From contig NZ_LFJC01000003.1 in NCBI RefSeq assembly GCF_002776695.1, positions 4,276,145 to 4,340,144 on the forward strand: a stretch of 64,000 nt of DNA, in the 5' to 3' direction. A program made the position numbers and the translations under genes. Below the pieces are notes generated by a model. It saw nothing but the letters and a program-made list of their open reading frames with translations, ran no database searches and was not told where the DNA came from. The stretch comes from Bradyrhizobium nitroreducens. GTDB lineage: Bacteria > Pseudomonadota > Alphaproteobacteria > Rhizobiales > Xanthobacteraceae. Positions 31,335 to 39,765 of the stretch are shown here, in pieces (position 1 is the stretch's first letter; each line of letters starts with the position of its first letter).

Positions 31335-31562
31335 ATGGATCCGGCAGCAGCAAAACTTATCGGCGCGGGCATCGCGTGCATCGGCATGGGCGGTGCGGGC
31401 GTCGGCGTGGGCGTGATCTTCGGCAACTACCTCGCCGCAGCCGTCCGCAACCCGTCGGCCGCTCAGGGCCAGTTCGGCAACCTGATCTTCGGCTTCGCCG
31501 TGACCGAAGCGCTCGGCATCTTCTCGCTGCTGATCGCGCTGCTTCTGCTGTTCGTTTTCTAA
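31335..31562 (+). CDS. atpE: F0F1 ATP synthase subunit c
   Basis: A 75-residue proteolipid that forms the rotor ring. Two helices surround a polar loop (RNPSAAQGQFGN). The proton-carrying carboxylate is Glu58 in FGFAVTEALGIF, and the first helix has the glycine repeat GMGGAGVGVGVIFG needed for tight packing. AAGGAG at 31323 lies 7 bases before the ATG. The larger open frame that runs through it from 30441 is a shadow of atpB. Confidence 0.97.
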   Translation: MDPAAAKLIGAGIACIGMGGAGVGVGVIFGNYLAAAVRNPSAAQGQFGNLIFGFAVTEALGIFSLLIALLLLFVF

Positions 31563-31623
31563 AGAACGACTTCTTTCGCGCCGCTTCATCCGAAGCGGCG
31601 CGTGACAGCAACAGGAGTACTCC

Positions 31624-32190
31624 ATGGCCGAGAGTCATGGCGGGGCAAAAGGTCCGGCGGCGGGCGCTCACACCGAAGCCGATGGCGGTCATCACGGCGG
31701 CGGTTTTCCGCCGTTCGAGAGCAGCACTTTTGCTTCGCAGCTGGTGTCGCTCGCGATCTTCTTCGTCCTGCTTTACGTGATCGTGTCCAAGCTCGCTCTG
31801 CCGAAGGTCGGTGGTGCGATCGAGGCGCGTCAGAACAAGATCGAGGGTGACCTCACTGAGGCGCAGAAGCTGAAGGATCAGTCCGAGGCGGCGCTGAAGG
31901 CCTATGAAAGCGAGCTCGCCTCGGCGCGCACGCGAGCACAGGCGATCGGCAACGAATCCCGCGACAAGGCGAATGCGCAGGCTGACGCCGAGCGCAAGGC
32001 GCTGGAAGAACAATTGGCGGCCAAGCTCGCCGAGGCGGAGAAGACCATCGCCTCGACCCGCGCCGCCGCCATGAGCAACGTCCGCGGCATCGCGGCCGAT
32101 GCGGCAGGCCAGATCGTGCAGCAGCTCACCGGCGTCGTTCCGGATGCGGCCTCGGTCAATGCCGCCGTTGACGCGTCCTTGAAGGGTTAG
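31624..32190 (+). CDS. F0F1 ATP synthase subunit b' (second b subunit)
   Basis: A 188-residue protein: a Gly/His-rich N-terminus (GGAKGPAAGAHTEADGGHHG), one membrane helix (SLAIFFVLLYVIVSKLALP), then a long coiled coil (KIEGDLTEAQKLKDQSEAAL; EEQLAAKLAEAEKTIASTRA). Two different b-type subunits, b' and b, are usual in photosynthetic bacteria and many alphaproteobacteria and form the peripheral stator as a heterodimer. AGGAG precedes the start. It is followed after 5 bases by the b subunit gene. Confidence 0.95.
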   Translation: MAESHGGAKGPAAGAHTEADGGHHGGGFPPFESSTFASQLVSLAIFFVLLYVIVSKLALPKVGGAIEARQNKIEGDLTEAQKLKDQSEAALKAYESELASARTRAQAIGNESRDKANAQADAERKALEEQLAAKLAEAEKTIASTRAAAMSNVRGIAADAAGQIVQQLTGVVPDAASVNAAVDASLKG

Positions 32191-32195
32191 TCGAT

Positions 32196-32681
32196 ATGTT
32201 CTTCGATCCGGAGACTTGGGTCGCCGTCGCCTTCGTGATCCTGATGGTCGTGTTCGGCTATCTCGGGGTCTTCAAGTCGGCGATGACCGCGCTCGATCAT
32301 CGCGCCGCCCGCATCAAGGCCGAGCTCGACGACGCCCAGCGCCTCAAGCAGGAAGCGGCCAAGGTTCTCGCCGACTACAAGGCGCGCACCGCCTCGGCGG
32401 AACGCGAGGCCGCCGAGATCATCGCCAACGCCAGAGGCGAAGCCGAGCGCATCGCGACTGAGGCCAAGGCGAAGGTGGAAGACTTCGTCGCCCGCCGGAC
32501 CAAGACCGCGGAGGGCAAGATCGCGCTCGCCGAGGCCCAGGCGCTGGCCGATGTCCGCGCCGCAGCCGCGGAAGCCGCCGTCCAGGCCGCCTCCACGATC
32601 CTGTCGCAGTCGGTCAAGGGCCAGGTGGCCGACGACCTGCTCGCCAAGGGCATCACCGAAGTCAGGCAGAAGCTGAACTGA
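32196..32681 (+). CDS. atpF: F0F1 ATP synthase subunit b
   Basis: A 161-residue protein starting MFFDPETWVAVAFVILMVVF, one membrane helix, then a long stator helix (IKAELDDAQRLKQEAAKVLA, EREAAEIIANARGEAERIAT). It pairs with b' to hold the F1 head, whose genes lie elsewhere as usual in this group. It is last in the operon and is followed by a strong terminator. Confidence 0.96.
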   Translation: MFFDPETWVAVAFVILMVVFGYLGVFKSAMTALDHRAARIKAELDDAQRLKQEAAKVLADYKARTASAEREAAEIIANARGEAERIATEAKAKVEDFVARRTKTAEGKIALAEAQALADVRAAAAEAAVQAASTILSQSVKGQVADDLLAKGITEVRQKLN

Positions 32682-32701
32682 GGGCGTCGCCCTCACCAAT
32701 C

Positions 32702-32735
32702 AAAAAAGCCGGCGCGATGAGCGCCGGCTTTTTTT
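32702..32735 (+). terminator. Rho-independent terminator of the F0 operon
   Basis: GCCGGCGC-GATGA-GCGCCGGC (32708-32728), an 8-base stem, is followed by seven T and preceded by six A, so it can act in both directions. It is 21 bases after the atpF stop. Confidence 0.93.
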
Positions 32736-32746
32736 GTTGAAAGAAC

Positions 32747-32873
32747 TTCGTGTCCCGGACGCGGCGCGGCATGAAATGACGCGACGCAGAGCCGGGACCC
32801 AGTGTGTCGCGGCATGGGCCCCGGCTCTGCAGCGCACCGCTGAAGAAGCGCTGCGCTGCGTCCGGGGCACGAG
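32747..32873. repeat. Palindromic element, CTCTCGTGTCCCGGAC family, copy 2
   Basis: TCGTGTCCCGGACGC at the left and GCGTCCGGGGCACGAG at the right. It shares GCAGAGCCGGGACCCA and GCATGGGCCCCGGCTCTGCA with copies at 18894 and 55665. It lies between the atp terminator and the stop codon of a convergent gene. Confidence 0.88.
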
Positions 32874-32880
32874 TCGTTCG

Positions 32881-33531
32881 CTACTTCTTCTTCCGCCCCT
32901 TCGGCTCGGGCGAGAGCGCCTGCGGGTCGAAGCCGACATAGAAGATGTAGTTGTCGGCGACCGCAGGCGGCGGCACCGGATAGGTCACATCCTCGACGAC
33001 GAAGGTGAAGGGCACACTGCCGCCCTCGGTCATGTCGACCGTGGTCCGATAGGCCTTCGAAGCAATCACCTTCTCGCCGACGCCACCCTGCACGACGGCG
33101 ATGCGCAGCGGCACCTCGACCGTGGCAGGCGCACCGGCAGGTCCGGCAATGACGCGGCCCTGAATGCCGATCCGGGCCGTGATGCCGCCGCTGCTGCGGG
33201 CACATTCGCGCGCCATCTTGGTGATCGTGGCCTGGAAGCGGATCTCATTGCCGACCGCCGGCTTGTTGCCGGCGCCGACCGCGTAGGTCGAGGCCCCCGC
33301 GCGCACCGTCACCTGCGGGCAATCGAGATCGTCTTCAGCCGGCTGGCCGGGCGCGGGCGGCGGCTTGGGCTGAGCCGGCTCGTCGGACTTGCCGCCGAAC
33401 AGGTTCTTGAAACGGTCGGTCAGGGACTGGGCGGCCACCGGCGAAACCGCCGCGAACGACATCGACAATGCCAGCATGATCGCCGGCATCCGCCGCAGCA
33501 CATTCTCCGATGACCGAAGCTGCTTCACCAT
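32881..33531 (-). CDS. Secreted hypothetical protein, 216 aa
   Basis: ATG at 33531 is preceded by GGAG about 11 bases away. The N-terminus MVKQLRSSENVLRRMPAIML with a hydrophobic core is a signal peptide cut after PVAAQ. A Pro-rich linker follows (QPKPPPAPGQPAEDD). The conserved-looking core is DCPQVTVRAGASTYAVG, FQATITKMARECARSSGGIT and NYIFYVGFDPQALSPEPKGR. Two Cys may form a disulfide. I think it is a conserved rhizobial periplasmic protein, role unknown. It converges with the atp operon and is 120 bases downstream of the acetyltransferase gene, so it may be the last gene of the thrC transcript. Confidence 0.82.
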   Translation of the reverse strand: MVKQLRSSENVLRRMPAIMLALSMSFAAVSPVAAQSLTDRFKNLFGGKSDEPAQPKPPPAPGQPAEDDLDCPQVTVRAGASTYAVGAGNKPAVGNEIRFQATITKMARECARSSGGITARIGIQGRVIAGPAGAPATVEVPLRIAVVQGGVGEKVIASKAYRTTVDMTEGGSVPFTFVVEDVTYPVPPPAVADNYIFYVGFDPQALSPEPKGRKKK

Positions 33532-33654
33532 CAAAGCCCGTACTCCAATGACACTTGTCCGGCCGATCACCGGCCGGAACATGCGGGTTATATCGCCAAA
33601 ACCGGCGAACCCAAGGCAGCAAAAAGGGGGATTTGGCCGCACGAATGGGGCGGC

Positions 33655-34242
33655 TCAGCCGCGGAAATCCTCGTGCAAGAGGCCGAACAGCAAATGGTCC
33701 TGCCAGACCCCGTTGATGCAGAGGTAGCGGCGCGCCAGACCCTCGCGGGAGAAGCCGCATTTCTCCAGCACCCGGATCGAGGGCGCATTGGTGGGAATGC
33801 AGGCCGCCTCCACCCGGTGCAGGTTCAGCTCGCCGAACAACGTCGGCAGCAGCACCCGCAGCGCCGCCGTCATGTAGCCGCGATGCGCATGGGGCTGACC
33901 GATCCAGTAACCGATGGTGCCGGCCTGCACGATGCCGCGCCGGACATTGGCCAGCGTGATGCCGCCGACCATGGCGCCGTCGAGCTCGCGAAAGATCAGG
34001 AAGGGATAGGAGCGGTCCGCGGCGATATCCTCGGAATAGCGGCGCAGGCGACGACGGAAGCCGGAGCGCGTCAGGTCGTCCGAGGGCCAGATCGGCTCCC
34101 AGGGCGTCAGGTAGTCGCGGCTGGTTTCGCGCAAATGCGCCCATTGCAGGAAGTCCGACATCTGCGGTGCGCGCAAGAGCAGCCCGTTGCCGCGCGGCGC
34201 GAGGGCGGCGGGTCCACTGGACGGCAGACGAAAGAGGGCCAT
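33655..34242 (-). CDS. GNAT acetyltransferase, RimJ/RimL-like
   Basis: A 195-residue acetyl-CoA-dependent N-acetyltransferase. It begins MALFRLPSSGPAALAPRGNG and RAPQMSDFLQWAHLRETSRD, and the acetyl-CoA site is ANVRRGIVQAGTIGYWIGQP then HAHRGYMTAALRVLLPTLF. The C-terminal part HRVEAACIPTNAPSIRVLEK with CGFSREGLARRYLCINGVW is typical of RimJ, which acetylates the N-terminus of ribosomal protein S5; paralogues act on other proteins. It follows the M16 protease gene after 39 bases and is probably in the thrC operon. Confidence 0.92.
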   Translation of the reverse strand: MALFRLPSSGPAALAPRGNGLLLRAPQMSDFLQWAHLRETSRDYLTPWEPIWPSDDLTRSGFRRRLRRYSEDIAADRSYPFLIFRELDGAMVGGITLANVRRGIVQAGTIGYWIGQPHAHRGYMTAALRVLLPTLFGELNLHRVEAACIPTNAPSIRVLEKCGFSREGLARRYLCINGVWQDHLLFGLLHEDFRG

Positions 34243-34281
34243 GGTGATGCTTTCCGGGGCAGATCGGCCCGTGTGCGGCTC

Positions 34282-35571
34282 CTAATGCAGCCGCGCCTTG
34301 GCACGTGCCCGGGTCAATCCTTCCGCAAAAGACACCGCCGTGTCCAGACCCCTGCCACTGCCTAATGCGACAACGGCAGGGCGACTGCGCGAAAGCAGTG
34401 CACGCGCCGCGTCCCGGGTCGATTCGACGCTGACGGCGTCGATCCGGCCAACCAGCTCCTCGACCGTCTGCGGCCGCCCATAGGCGAGAACATGCCGGGC
34501 GAGCTGCTCGGCGCGGGACGAACAGCTCTCCAGCGCCATCAGCAGGCCCGCCTTCATCTGCGCCTTGGCCCGTGCGATCTCGGCCTCGGTCAGCGTTTCC
34601 ACCGACTCATTCATGATGTCGATCACGACCTCCATCATCTCCGGCGCATCGGCCGGATCGGTGCCGGTGTAGAGGCCGAAGAAGCCGGTATCGGTATAGG
34701 GCGCGTGGAACGAGTAGATCGAGTAACAGAGACCGCGCTTCTCGCGCACCTCCTGGAACAGGCGCGACGACATTCCGCCGCCGAGGATGTTGGTGAAGAC
34801 CTGGAGCGAGAACAGCGACGCATCGGCCTGCGGCACGCCTTCCAGCGCCAGCGTCAGATGCGCCTGTTCCAGCTCGCGATGCACCACCTTGGCGCCGCCC
34901 TTGCCGAATTGAGCGGTTTGCGGCTTCGGGCCCGGCGCCGCCTCGAAACTCGCAAAGCGCTTCTCGGCCTCGGCGACCACTTGGCCGTGATCGACCGCGC
35001 CGGCCGCCGCCACCACCATGTCGGGCCCGCGATAATGCGTGGACAGATAGCCGCGCAGCATGTCGCGGTTGAAGCTGCGCAGCGTCTTGGCCGTGCCGAG
35101 CAGCGAGCGGCCCATCGGCTGGTCGGGATAGCAGAGCTCGTTGAGATGCTCGAACACGACGTCGTCGGGCGTGTCCTGCGCCGCCCCGATCTCCTGCACG
35201 ATGACGTTCTTCTCGCGCTCCAGCTCGTCCGGCTCGAAGGCGGGATTGGCCAGGATGTCGGCGAGCACGTCGAGCGCGAGCGGCACGTCGGCCTTCAGCA
35301 CCCGCGCGTAATAGGACGTCGTCTCGGTCGAGGTGCCGGCATTGAGGTCGCCGCCGACCGCCTCGATCTCCTCGACGATCTCGCGCGAGGAGCGCTTCGT
35401 CGTGCCCTTGAACGCCATGTGCTCGAGCAGATGCGAGATGCCGTGCTCGTTCGGCTTCTCGTCGCGCCCGCCGACGCCGGCCCAGACGCCGAGCGCGGCG
35501 GTCTCCAGATGAGGCATCTTGTCGGTGACGACGGTCAGGCCGGAGGCAAGCTTGGAAATCTCGACACTCAT
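34282..35571 (-). CDS. M16 family zinc protease (mitochondrial processing peptidase-like)
   Basis: A 429-residue protease. The inverted zinc motif HLLEH is at residues 47-51 (HGISHLLEHMAFKGT), with the third-ligand region EREKNVIVQEIGAAQDTPDD. The C-terminal half contains the second M16 fold and GMSSRLFQEVREKRGLCYSI. This single-copy processing-peptidase-like family is conserved beside thrC in many alphaproteobacteria. The open frame upstream is antisense to thrC and rejected; ATG at 35571 overlaps the thrC stop by 4 bases, so translation is coupled. Probably degrades peptides in the cytoplasm or periplasm; no signal peptide is seen. Confidence 0.93.
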   Translation of the reverse strand: MSVEISKLASGLTVVTDKMPHLETAALGVWAGVGGRDEKPNEHGISHLLEHMAFKGTTKRSSREIVEEIEAVGGDLNAGTSTETTSYYARVLKADVPLALDVLADILANPAFEPDELEREKNVIVQEIGAAQDTPDDVVFEHLNELCYPDQPMGRSLLGTAKTLRSFNRDMLRGYLSTHYRGPDMVVAAAGAVDHGQVVAEAEKRFASFEAAPGPKPQTAQFGKGGAKVVHRELEQAHLTLALEGVPQADASLFSLQVFTNILGGGMSSRLFQEVREKRGLCYSIYSFHAPYTDTGFFGLYTGTDPADAPEMMEVVIDIMNESVETLTEAEIARAKAQMKAGLLMALESCSSRAEQLARHVLAYGRPQTVEELVGRIDAVSVESTRDAARALLSRSRPAVVALGSGRGLDTAVSFAEGLTRARAKARLH

Positions 35572-36986
35572 CCGGCAACTCCCTGCTTTGCGGCGCGGCT
35601 GACCGACAACACGAACCGCTCGAGCTCGGCCTGATCGTTCTTCATCACCTTCATGTGTTCGGATTTGGTCATCAACCCGTCGAGCCAGGCCGGCAGTTGC
35701 GGCCGCTGGCCGCAGGCCGCTTCGACAGCGTCGGGGAATTTGGCCGGATGGGCGGTCGAGAGCACGATGCTCGGAACCCGCGTGTCGGTGGTGTCGCGGT
35801 CGGCGACAGCGAGCGCCACCGCCGTATGGGGATCGACCAGCTCGCCCGCCTCGCGCCAGCCGGCGCGGATCGCTGCCGCAGTCTCGGTCTCGTCGGCGCG
35901 ACCGGCGTCGAACTCCTCGCGGATGGCCGCCAGCGTCGCATCGGGCAGCACGAAACGTCCGGACTGCTTCAGCGAATCCATCAGACGGCGCACGCCCGCC
36001 GCATCGCGCCGGCCGGCCTCGAACAGCAGCCGTTCGAAATTCGACGAGATCTGGATGTCCATCGAGGGCGACGCCGTCGCATGCACCTCGCGCACCTCGT
36101 AGATCCCGGTCTTCAGGGTGCGCGCCAGGATGTCGTTGACGTTGGCGGCGATGCGCAGGGTTCGCACCGGCAGTCCCATGCGCTTGGCGACGTAGCCGGC
36201 GAAGATGTCGCCGAAATTGCCGGTCGGGACCACGAAATCCACCGCGCGCGCCGGCGCGCCGACGGCAACGGCGGAGGTGAAATAGTAGACCACCTGGGCG
36301 ACGATGCGCGCCCAGTTGATGGAATTGACGCCGGAGAGCGAGGTCGCGTCGCGGAAGCGATGGTTGTTGAACATGCCCTTCACCAGCGCCTGGCAATCGT
36401 CGAAATTGCCCTCGATGGCGAGCGCATGGACATTGGCCGCGCCCGTCGTCGTCATCATCCGCCTCTGCACCTCGGAGATGCGGCCGTGCGGGAACAGCAC
36501 GATGAGATCGACATTCTCGAGGCCGGCGAAGGCTTCCACGGCGGCGCCGCCGGTATCGCCCGACGTCGCGACCACGATGGTGGTGCGCTGACCGCGCTTG
36601 GCGAGCACGTGGTCCATCAGCCGCGAAATCAGCTGCATCGCCACGTCCTTGAAGGCGAGCGTCGGGCCGTGGAACAGCTCCAGCACGAACTGGTGCGGCG
36701 ACATCTGGCGCAGCGGCACCACGGCGGGATGGCGGAAGGTGGCATAGGCCTCGTTCGCCATGCGGCCGAGCTCGGCGTCGGAGATCTCACCGCCGACAAA
36801 GGGACGGATCACGTCGACCGCGACCTCCCAATAGGGGCGACCGAAGAAGCCGGCGATGGCATCAGTGGAGAGTTGCGGCCAGACGGTCGGCACATACAGG
36901 CCGCCGTCGCGGGCAAGCCCGGTCAGCATCACGTCGCAGAAGCCGAGTTCGGGGGCCTCGCCCCGGGTCGAGATATAACGAGTCAA
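35568..36986 (-). CDS. thrC: Threonine synthase, TTG start
   Basis: A 472-residue PLP enzyme that converts O-phosphohomoserine to threonine. Evidence: YISTRGEAPELGFCDVML at the start, the PLP lysine Lys113 in FHGPTLAFKDVAMQL, VVATSGDTGGAAVEA, LSGVNSINWARIVAQVVYYF and VPTGNFGDIFAGYVAKRMG. No ATG exists near the N-terminus. TTG at 36986 follows GGAGGG with a 3-5 base spacing and gives the usual family start MTRYIST; the in-frame TTG at 36998 lies on the ribosome site itself. It leads an operon with the M16 protease and RimJ-like genes. Confidence 0.95.
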   Translation of the reverse strand: MTRYISTRGEAPELGFCDVMLTGLARDGGLYVPTVWPQLSTDAIAGFFGRPYWEVAVDVIRPFVGGEISDAELGRMANEAYATFRHPAVVPLRQMSPHQFVLELFHGPTLAFKDVAMQLISRLMDHVLAKRGQRTTIVVATSGDTGGAAVEAFAGLENVDLIVLFPHGRISEVQRRMMTTTGAANVHALAIEGNFDDCQALVKGMFNNHRFRDATSLSGVNSINWARIVAQVVYYFTSAVAVGAPARAVDFVVPTGNFGDIFAGYVAKRMGLPVRTLRIAANVNDILARTLKTGIYEVREVHATASPSMDIQISSNFERLLFEAGRRDAAGVRRLMDSLKQSGRFVLPDATLAAIREEFDAGRADETETAAAIRAGWREAGELVDPHTAVALAVADRDTTDTRVPSIVLSTAHPAKFPDAVEAACGQRPQLPAWLDGLMTKSEHMKVMKNDQAELERFVLSVSRAAKQGVAG

Positions 36987-37130
36987 ACTGCCCTCCAAAG
37001 GCCGACCGGCCTGAGCCGCTCGTTAAGCCTTTGATTCTGTGAAACTACTTGCTAACAGCCAGAGGCTTTGGGCCACCATAAAGTGTTTTGCGGCATCGGG
37101 AAACCGCTTCCCGCCCCCACCCCGCCCAAC

Positions 37131-37224
37131 GAAAAAGGGCTGCGGCGATGCCGCAGCCCCTCTCTTGGAAGGTCTGTCGTTGATATGTGCAGACCGGTTT
37201 GCCTCGTCCGGGTCGCCCGACCCG
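37131..37224 (-). ncRNA. Candidate small RNA or structured 3' end with terminator
   Basis: Read on the minus strand: a hairpin at 37209-37224 (CGGGTCG / CGACCCG), a second at 37171-37195 (GGTCTG / CAGACC), then an unpaired TTCCAAGAGAGG, then a perfect 10-base-pair terminator GGGCTGCGGC-ATC-GCCGCAGCCC (37137-37159) with TTTTTC. The terminator is 270 bases past the stop of the response regulator gene at 37429, a long distance for a simple 3' end. It may be a stand-alone small RNA or a long 3' tail. No family is recognised. The rest of 37035-37428 shows no coding frame I believe. Confidence 0.45.
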
Positions 37225-37428
37225 TCAAAACTGATCGCGCAACCTTTCGTCGCCTGTCACGAAACCGTCAAGGGCGAAAACGAGATATGCGAGAGAATGT
37301 TCCTATTTTTCCCGATCGAAGTTCGGCGCCGACAAGGACAGCCAGGCCGCAGCACGCCTGCGCGTTGCCGTCATTTCCCGAATTCCGGGACATCTCGGGG
37401 GCAAATCAATGCCGGGTCCCCCGGACCA

Positions 37429-38073
37429 TCAATTCATCCCGATTTCCACCGCGATCCTGATCAGGTCGGAATGGTTCTTGGCTCCCAACTTCTGCTTGAG
37501 CAAGGACGTGGTGTTGGCGACCGTCTTGTAGGAAATGCCGAGTGCCTCGGCCACTTCCACGATCTTGTCGCCGCGTCCGAGCAAACGGAGAATCTCGAGC
37601 TCCCGTGGCGTCATCTGCGAGGCAGGGTTGGCCTTGATGGCCGCGCCGGAAAACGTCACGGCTTCCGCGAGCTGCGGGGAGATGAAATTGTCGCCCGCCA
37701 CCACCTTGCGCACCGCCTTGAGCAGGATCCGGGGATCGTCGCCCTTGGAGACATAGCCCTGCGCCCCAAGCTCGACTGCCCGCACCACGAAGGCCGGGTC
37801 GTCGTTCATGCTGAACATGATGATCTTGGCGCCGGGGTCGTCCTTGCGGATGCGCCGCATCAGCTCGAAACCGGAGACGTCGGGCAGGCTGATGTCGATC
37901 ACGGTGACGTCGGGCCGCTTGCTGACATAGGCGCGATGCCCGGATTTGGCGTCGGACGCCTCGTCGATACGGATCGAATGATCCGCCGCGAACAGGGTGC
38001 GGCAACCGGACAGCACCACGGGATGGTCGTCGACAATCAGAACCCGGGTCCCGGGTTTGGCGGTATCTTGCAT
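37429..38073 (-). CDS. NarL/LuxR-family response regulator
   Basis: A 214-residue response regulator. The receiver has VLIVDDHPVVLSGCRTLFAA, phospho-acceptor Asp60 in VTVIDISLPDVSGF, FSMNDDPAFVV and Lys in GYVSKGDDP. The DNA-binding domain is MTPRELEILRLLGRGDKIVE followed by VAEALGISYKTVANTTSLLK. It is divergent from the sensor kinase at 38117 with only 43 bases between start codons, so they are most likely a cognate pair. Confidence 0.93.
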   Translation of the reverse strand: MQDTAKPGTRVLIVDDHPVVLSGCRTLFAADHSIRIDEASDAKSGHRAYVSKRPDVTVIDISLPDVSGFELMRRIRKDDPGAKIIMFSMNDDPAFVVRAVELGAQGYVSKGDDPRILLKAVRKVVAGDNFISPQLAEAVTFSGAAIKANPASQMTPRELEILRLLGRGDKIVEVAEALGISYKTVANTTSLLKQKLGAKNHSDLIRIAVEIGMN

Positions 38074-38116
38074 CGCGCGCTCTCTTGTTTTTCAACTCAT
38101 AGACCGGCGGGAACAA

Positions 38117-39481
38117 ATGGAAAGAGTAATTCCGCCGGTGCGCGTTAGAATTGTCCCAATGTGGCAACGACTCTCGTTCAGAACGCAACTGTTTGTTCCA
38201 CTCGGCGCGAGCTTTCTCGCAGCGCTGATCCTCGCCGGCGTGCTGCTCCAGATATTCGCGAGCGGTCAGCTGGCCGACGAGAATGAGCCCGCCCGACGTT
38301 CGACCCGCACGATCGCCGCCGCACTCAACAACACTTTGAGCGCCGCGGACAATCCTCGGAAGACGCTCGACGCCTTCATCCAATCCTTGACCACCTCTTC
38401 CGACATTCAATTCCGCTCCGCGGAAGGCGCTCCTGCGCCTTCGCCACAGGACCGCATTCACAACCTAAAAGGGGTACCGCAGTGGTTCATAAACCTGATC
38501 ATGGTACCCGACACGGACACTGCAGCCCCGGTGCTGATCGATGGCAGACGTATCGGCGATATCGTGTTCCTGCCAGACCTGTCCGCCGACGTGTTCGAGA
38601 AGTGGATCGGCTTCCTGGCGCTGACCAGCCTCGTCGCCGTGCTGACGGTGCTCACCGGAATCATCGCCTATGTCTTCGCGGGATCGGCACTGCGCCCCCT
38701 GCAGCATCTCGGCGAAGGCCTGACGCGGATGCGGCGTGGCGATTACACGAAGCCGATCCCGGTCGGAGGGCCGCCGGAGATTCGGCAGAGCTGTGCGGAG
38801 GCGAACGCACTGGCTGCAACGCTTGCGCAATTGAGCCAGGACAATCGCGATCTGATGCATCGCCTGGTGTCGCTCCAGGACGACGAGCGGCGTGATCTCG
38901 CCCGCGAATTGCACGACGAGCTCGGACCGCTGCTGTTCAGCATCCGCGCCGGCACGATCGCGCTGATCGACGCCGCGCCGCAGGCAGGAAATTTCAGCAA
39001 TTCGGCCGAGGAGCTGCTGCAATCGGTCGAAGCGCTCCAACAGACCAACCGCCGCATCCTCGACCGGCTGCGACCGCTCTACATCGAGGAACTGGGCCTT
39101 TCGACCAGCGTGCAGACGCTGCTCCAGAGCTATCGCAAGCAGGCACCGCATATCGTCCTGACGGACACGATCGATCCGGATCTGAACGTGATCGACGGGC
39201 CGTTGGCCCGGACCGTCTACCGGGTGGTCCAGGAAGCTCTCACCAACGTGCTGCGTCATGCCGGCGCGCACCAGGCCCACGTGCAGGTGACCGTCATCGG
39301 CGAGACGCTCGACATAGAGATCTCCGACGACGGCGCCGGATTTCCTGCCGACAACGTCTTCGGCCGGGGCCTCACCGGCATGCACGAGCGCGTGCGGGCG
39401 CTGAGCGGATCGCTGTCGCTTTTGCGCGTTGATGAGCGAACTTACGTGCGCTGCCGCCTGCCCGTGACGGAATCCGCCTGA
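38117..39481 (+). CDS. NarX/UhpB-type sensor histidine kinase
   Basis: A 454-residue membrane kinase. Helix 1 is FVPLGASFLAALILAGVLLQ; a periplasmic sensor of about 110 residues follows; helix 2 is WIGFLALTSLVAVLTVLTGI. A HAMP linker (LRPLQHLGEGLTRMRRGDYT) leads to a HisKA_3 domain with His266 in RDLARELHDELGPLLFSIRA and an ATPase domain with VVQEALTNVLRHAGA and EISDDGAGFP. ATG at 38117 (preceded by GGCGGGA) is chosen; MWQRLSF at 38159 is the alternative. This kinase type partners NarL-family regulators such as its divergent neighbour. Signal unknown; its position beside iron-uptake genes is suggestive only. Confidence 0.9.
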   Translation: MERVIPPVRVRIVPMWQRLSFRTQLFVPLGASFLAALILAGVLLQIFASGQLADENEPARRSTRTIAAALNNTLSAADNPRKTLDAFIQSLTTSSDIQFRSAEGAPAPSPQDRIHNLKGVPQWFINLIMVPDTDTAAPVLIDGRRIGDIVFLPDLSADVFEKWIGFLALTSLVAVLTVLTGIIAYVFAGSALRPLQHLGEGLTRMRRGDYTKPIPVGGPPEIRQSCAEANALAATLAQLSQDNRDLMHRLVSLQDDERRDLARELHDELGPLLFSIRAGTIALIDAAPQAGNFSNSAEELLQSVEALQQTNRRILDRLRPLYIEELGLSTSVQTLLQSYRKQAPHIVLTDTIDPDLNVIDGPLARTVYRVVQEALTNVLRHAGAHQAHVQVTVIGETLDIEISDDGAGFPADNVFGRGLTGMHERVRALSGSLSLLRVDERTYVRCRLPVTESA

Positions 39482-39765
39482 GGCCGACGCGCAGATACCC
39501 ATCGGGGCAGCCAGGCCAGGATCAACGCCACGAGCATCGCGCTGACGCTCAACAGGCAGACCCAGCTCAGCACCGCAAAGGCCGCACTGTCGGAGCGCGC
39601 CATGACCGCCAGAGCGGCCAGCAGCAGCGCCACGCCCACGCCTCGGATCGCCTTCCTGAGCGGCCCGGACAGATGCCCACCGTGAAAGACCCGGCCGTAC
39701 TGCTTGGGCTGACTGCCGGCGATCAGGCTCCACCCCGCCATGAGCAGCGCGAACGCAACGATCAC
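39442..39765 (-). CDS. DUF3325-like membrane protein, GTG start
   Basis: A 107-residue protein from a GTG that overlaps the stop of the PepSY gene (4 bases). It has three membrane helices (IVAFALLMAGWSLIAG, GVGVALLLAALAVMA, LLSVSAMLVALILAWLP) and the segment GSQPKQYGRVFHGGHLS. DUF3325 proteins are found next to PepSY and TonB receptor genes in siderophore uptake loci. Its 3' end overlaps the convergent kinase gene by 40 bases. Gene identity rests on context and helix pattern. Confidence 0.72.
   Translation of the reverse strand: MIVAFALLMAGWSLIAGSQPKQYGRVFHGGHLSGPLRKAIRGVGVALLLAALAVMARSDSAAFAVLSWVCLLSVSAMLVALILAWLPRWVSARRPQADSVTGRRQRT

Noticed and set aside
36987..36998. TTG at 36998 as thrC start
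   Set aside because: It coincides with the ribosome site GGAGGG; the next TTG gives the family N-terminus.
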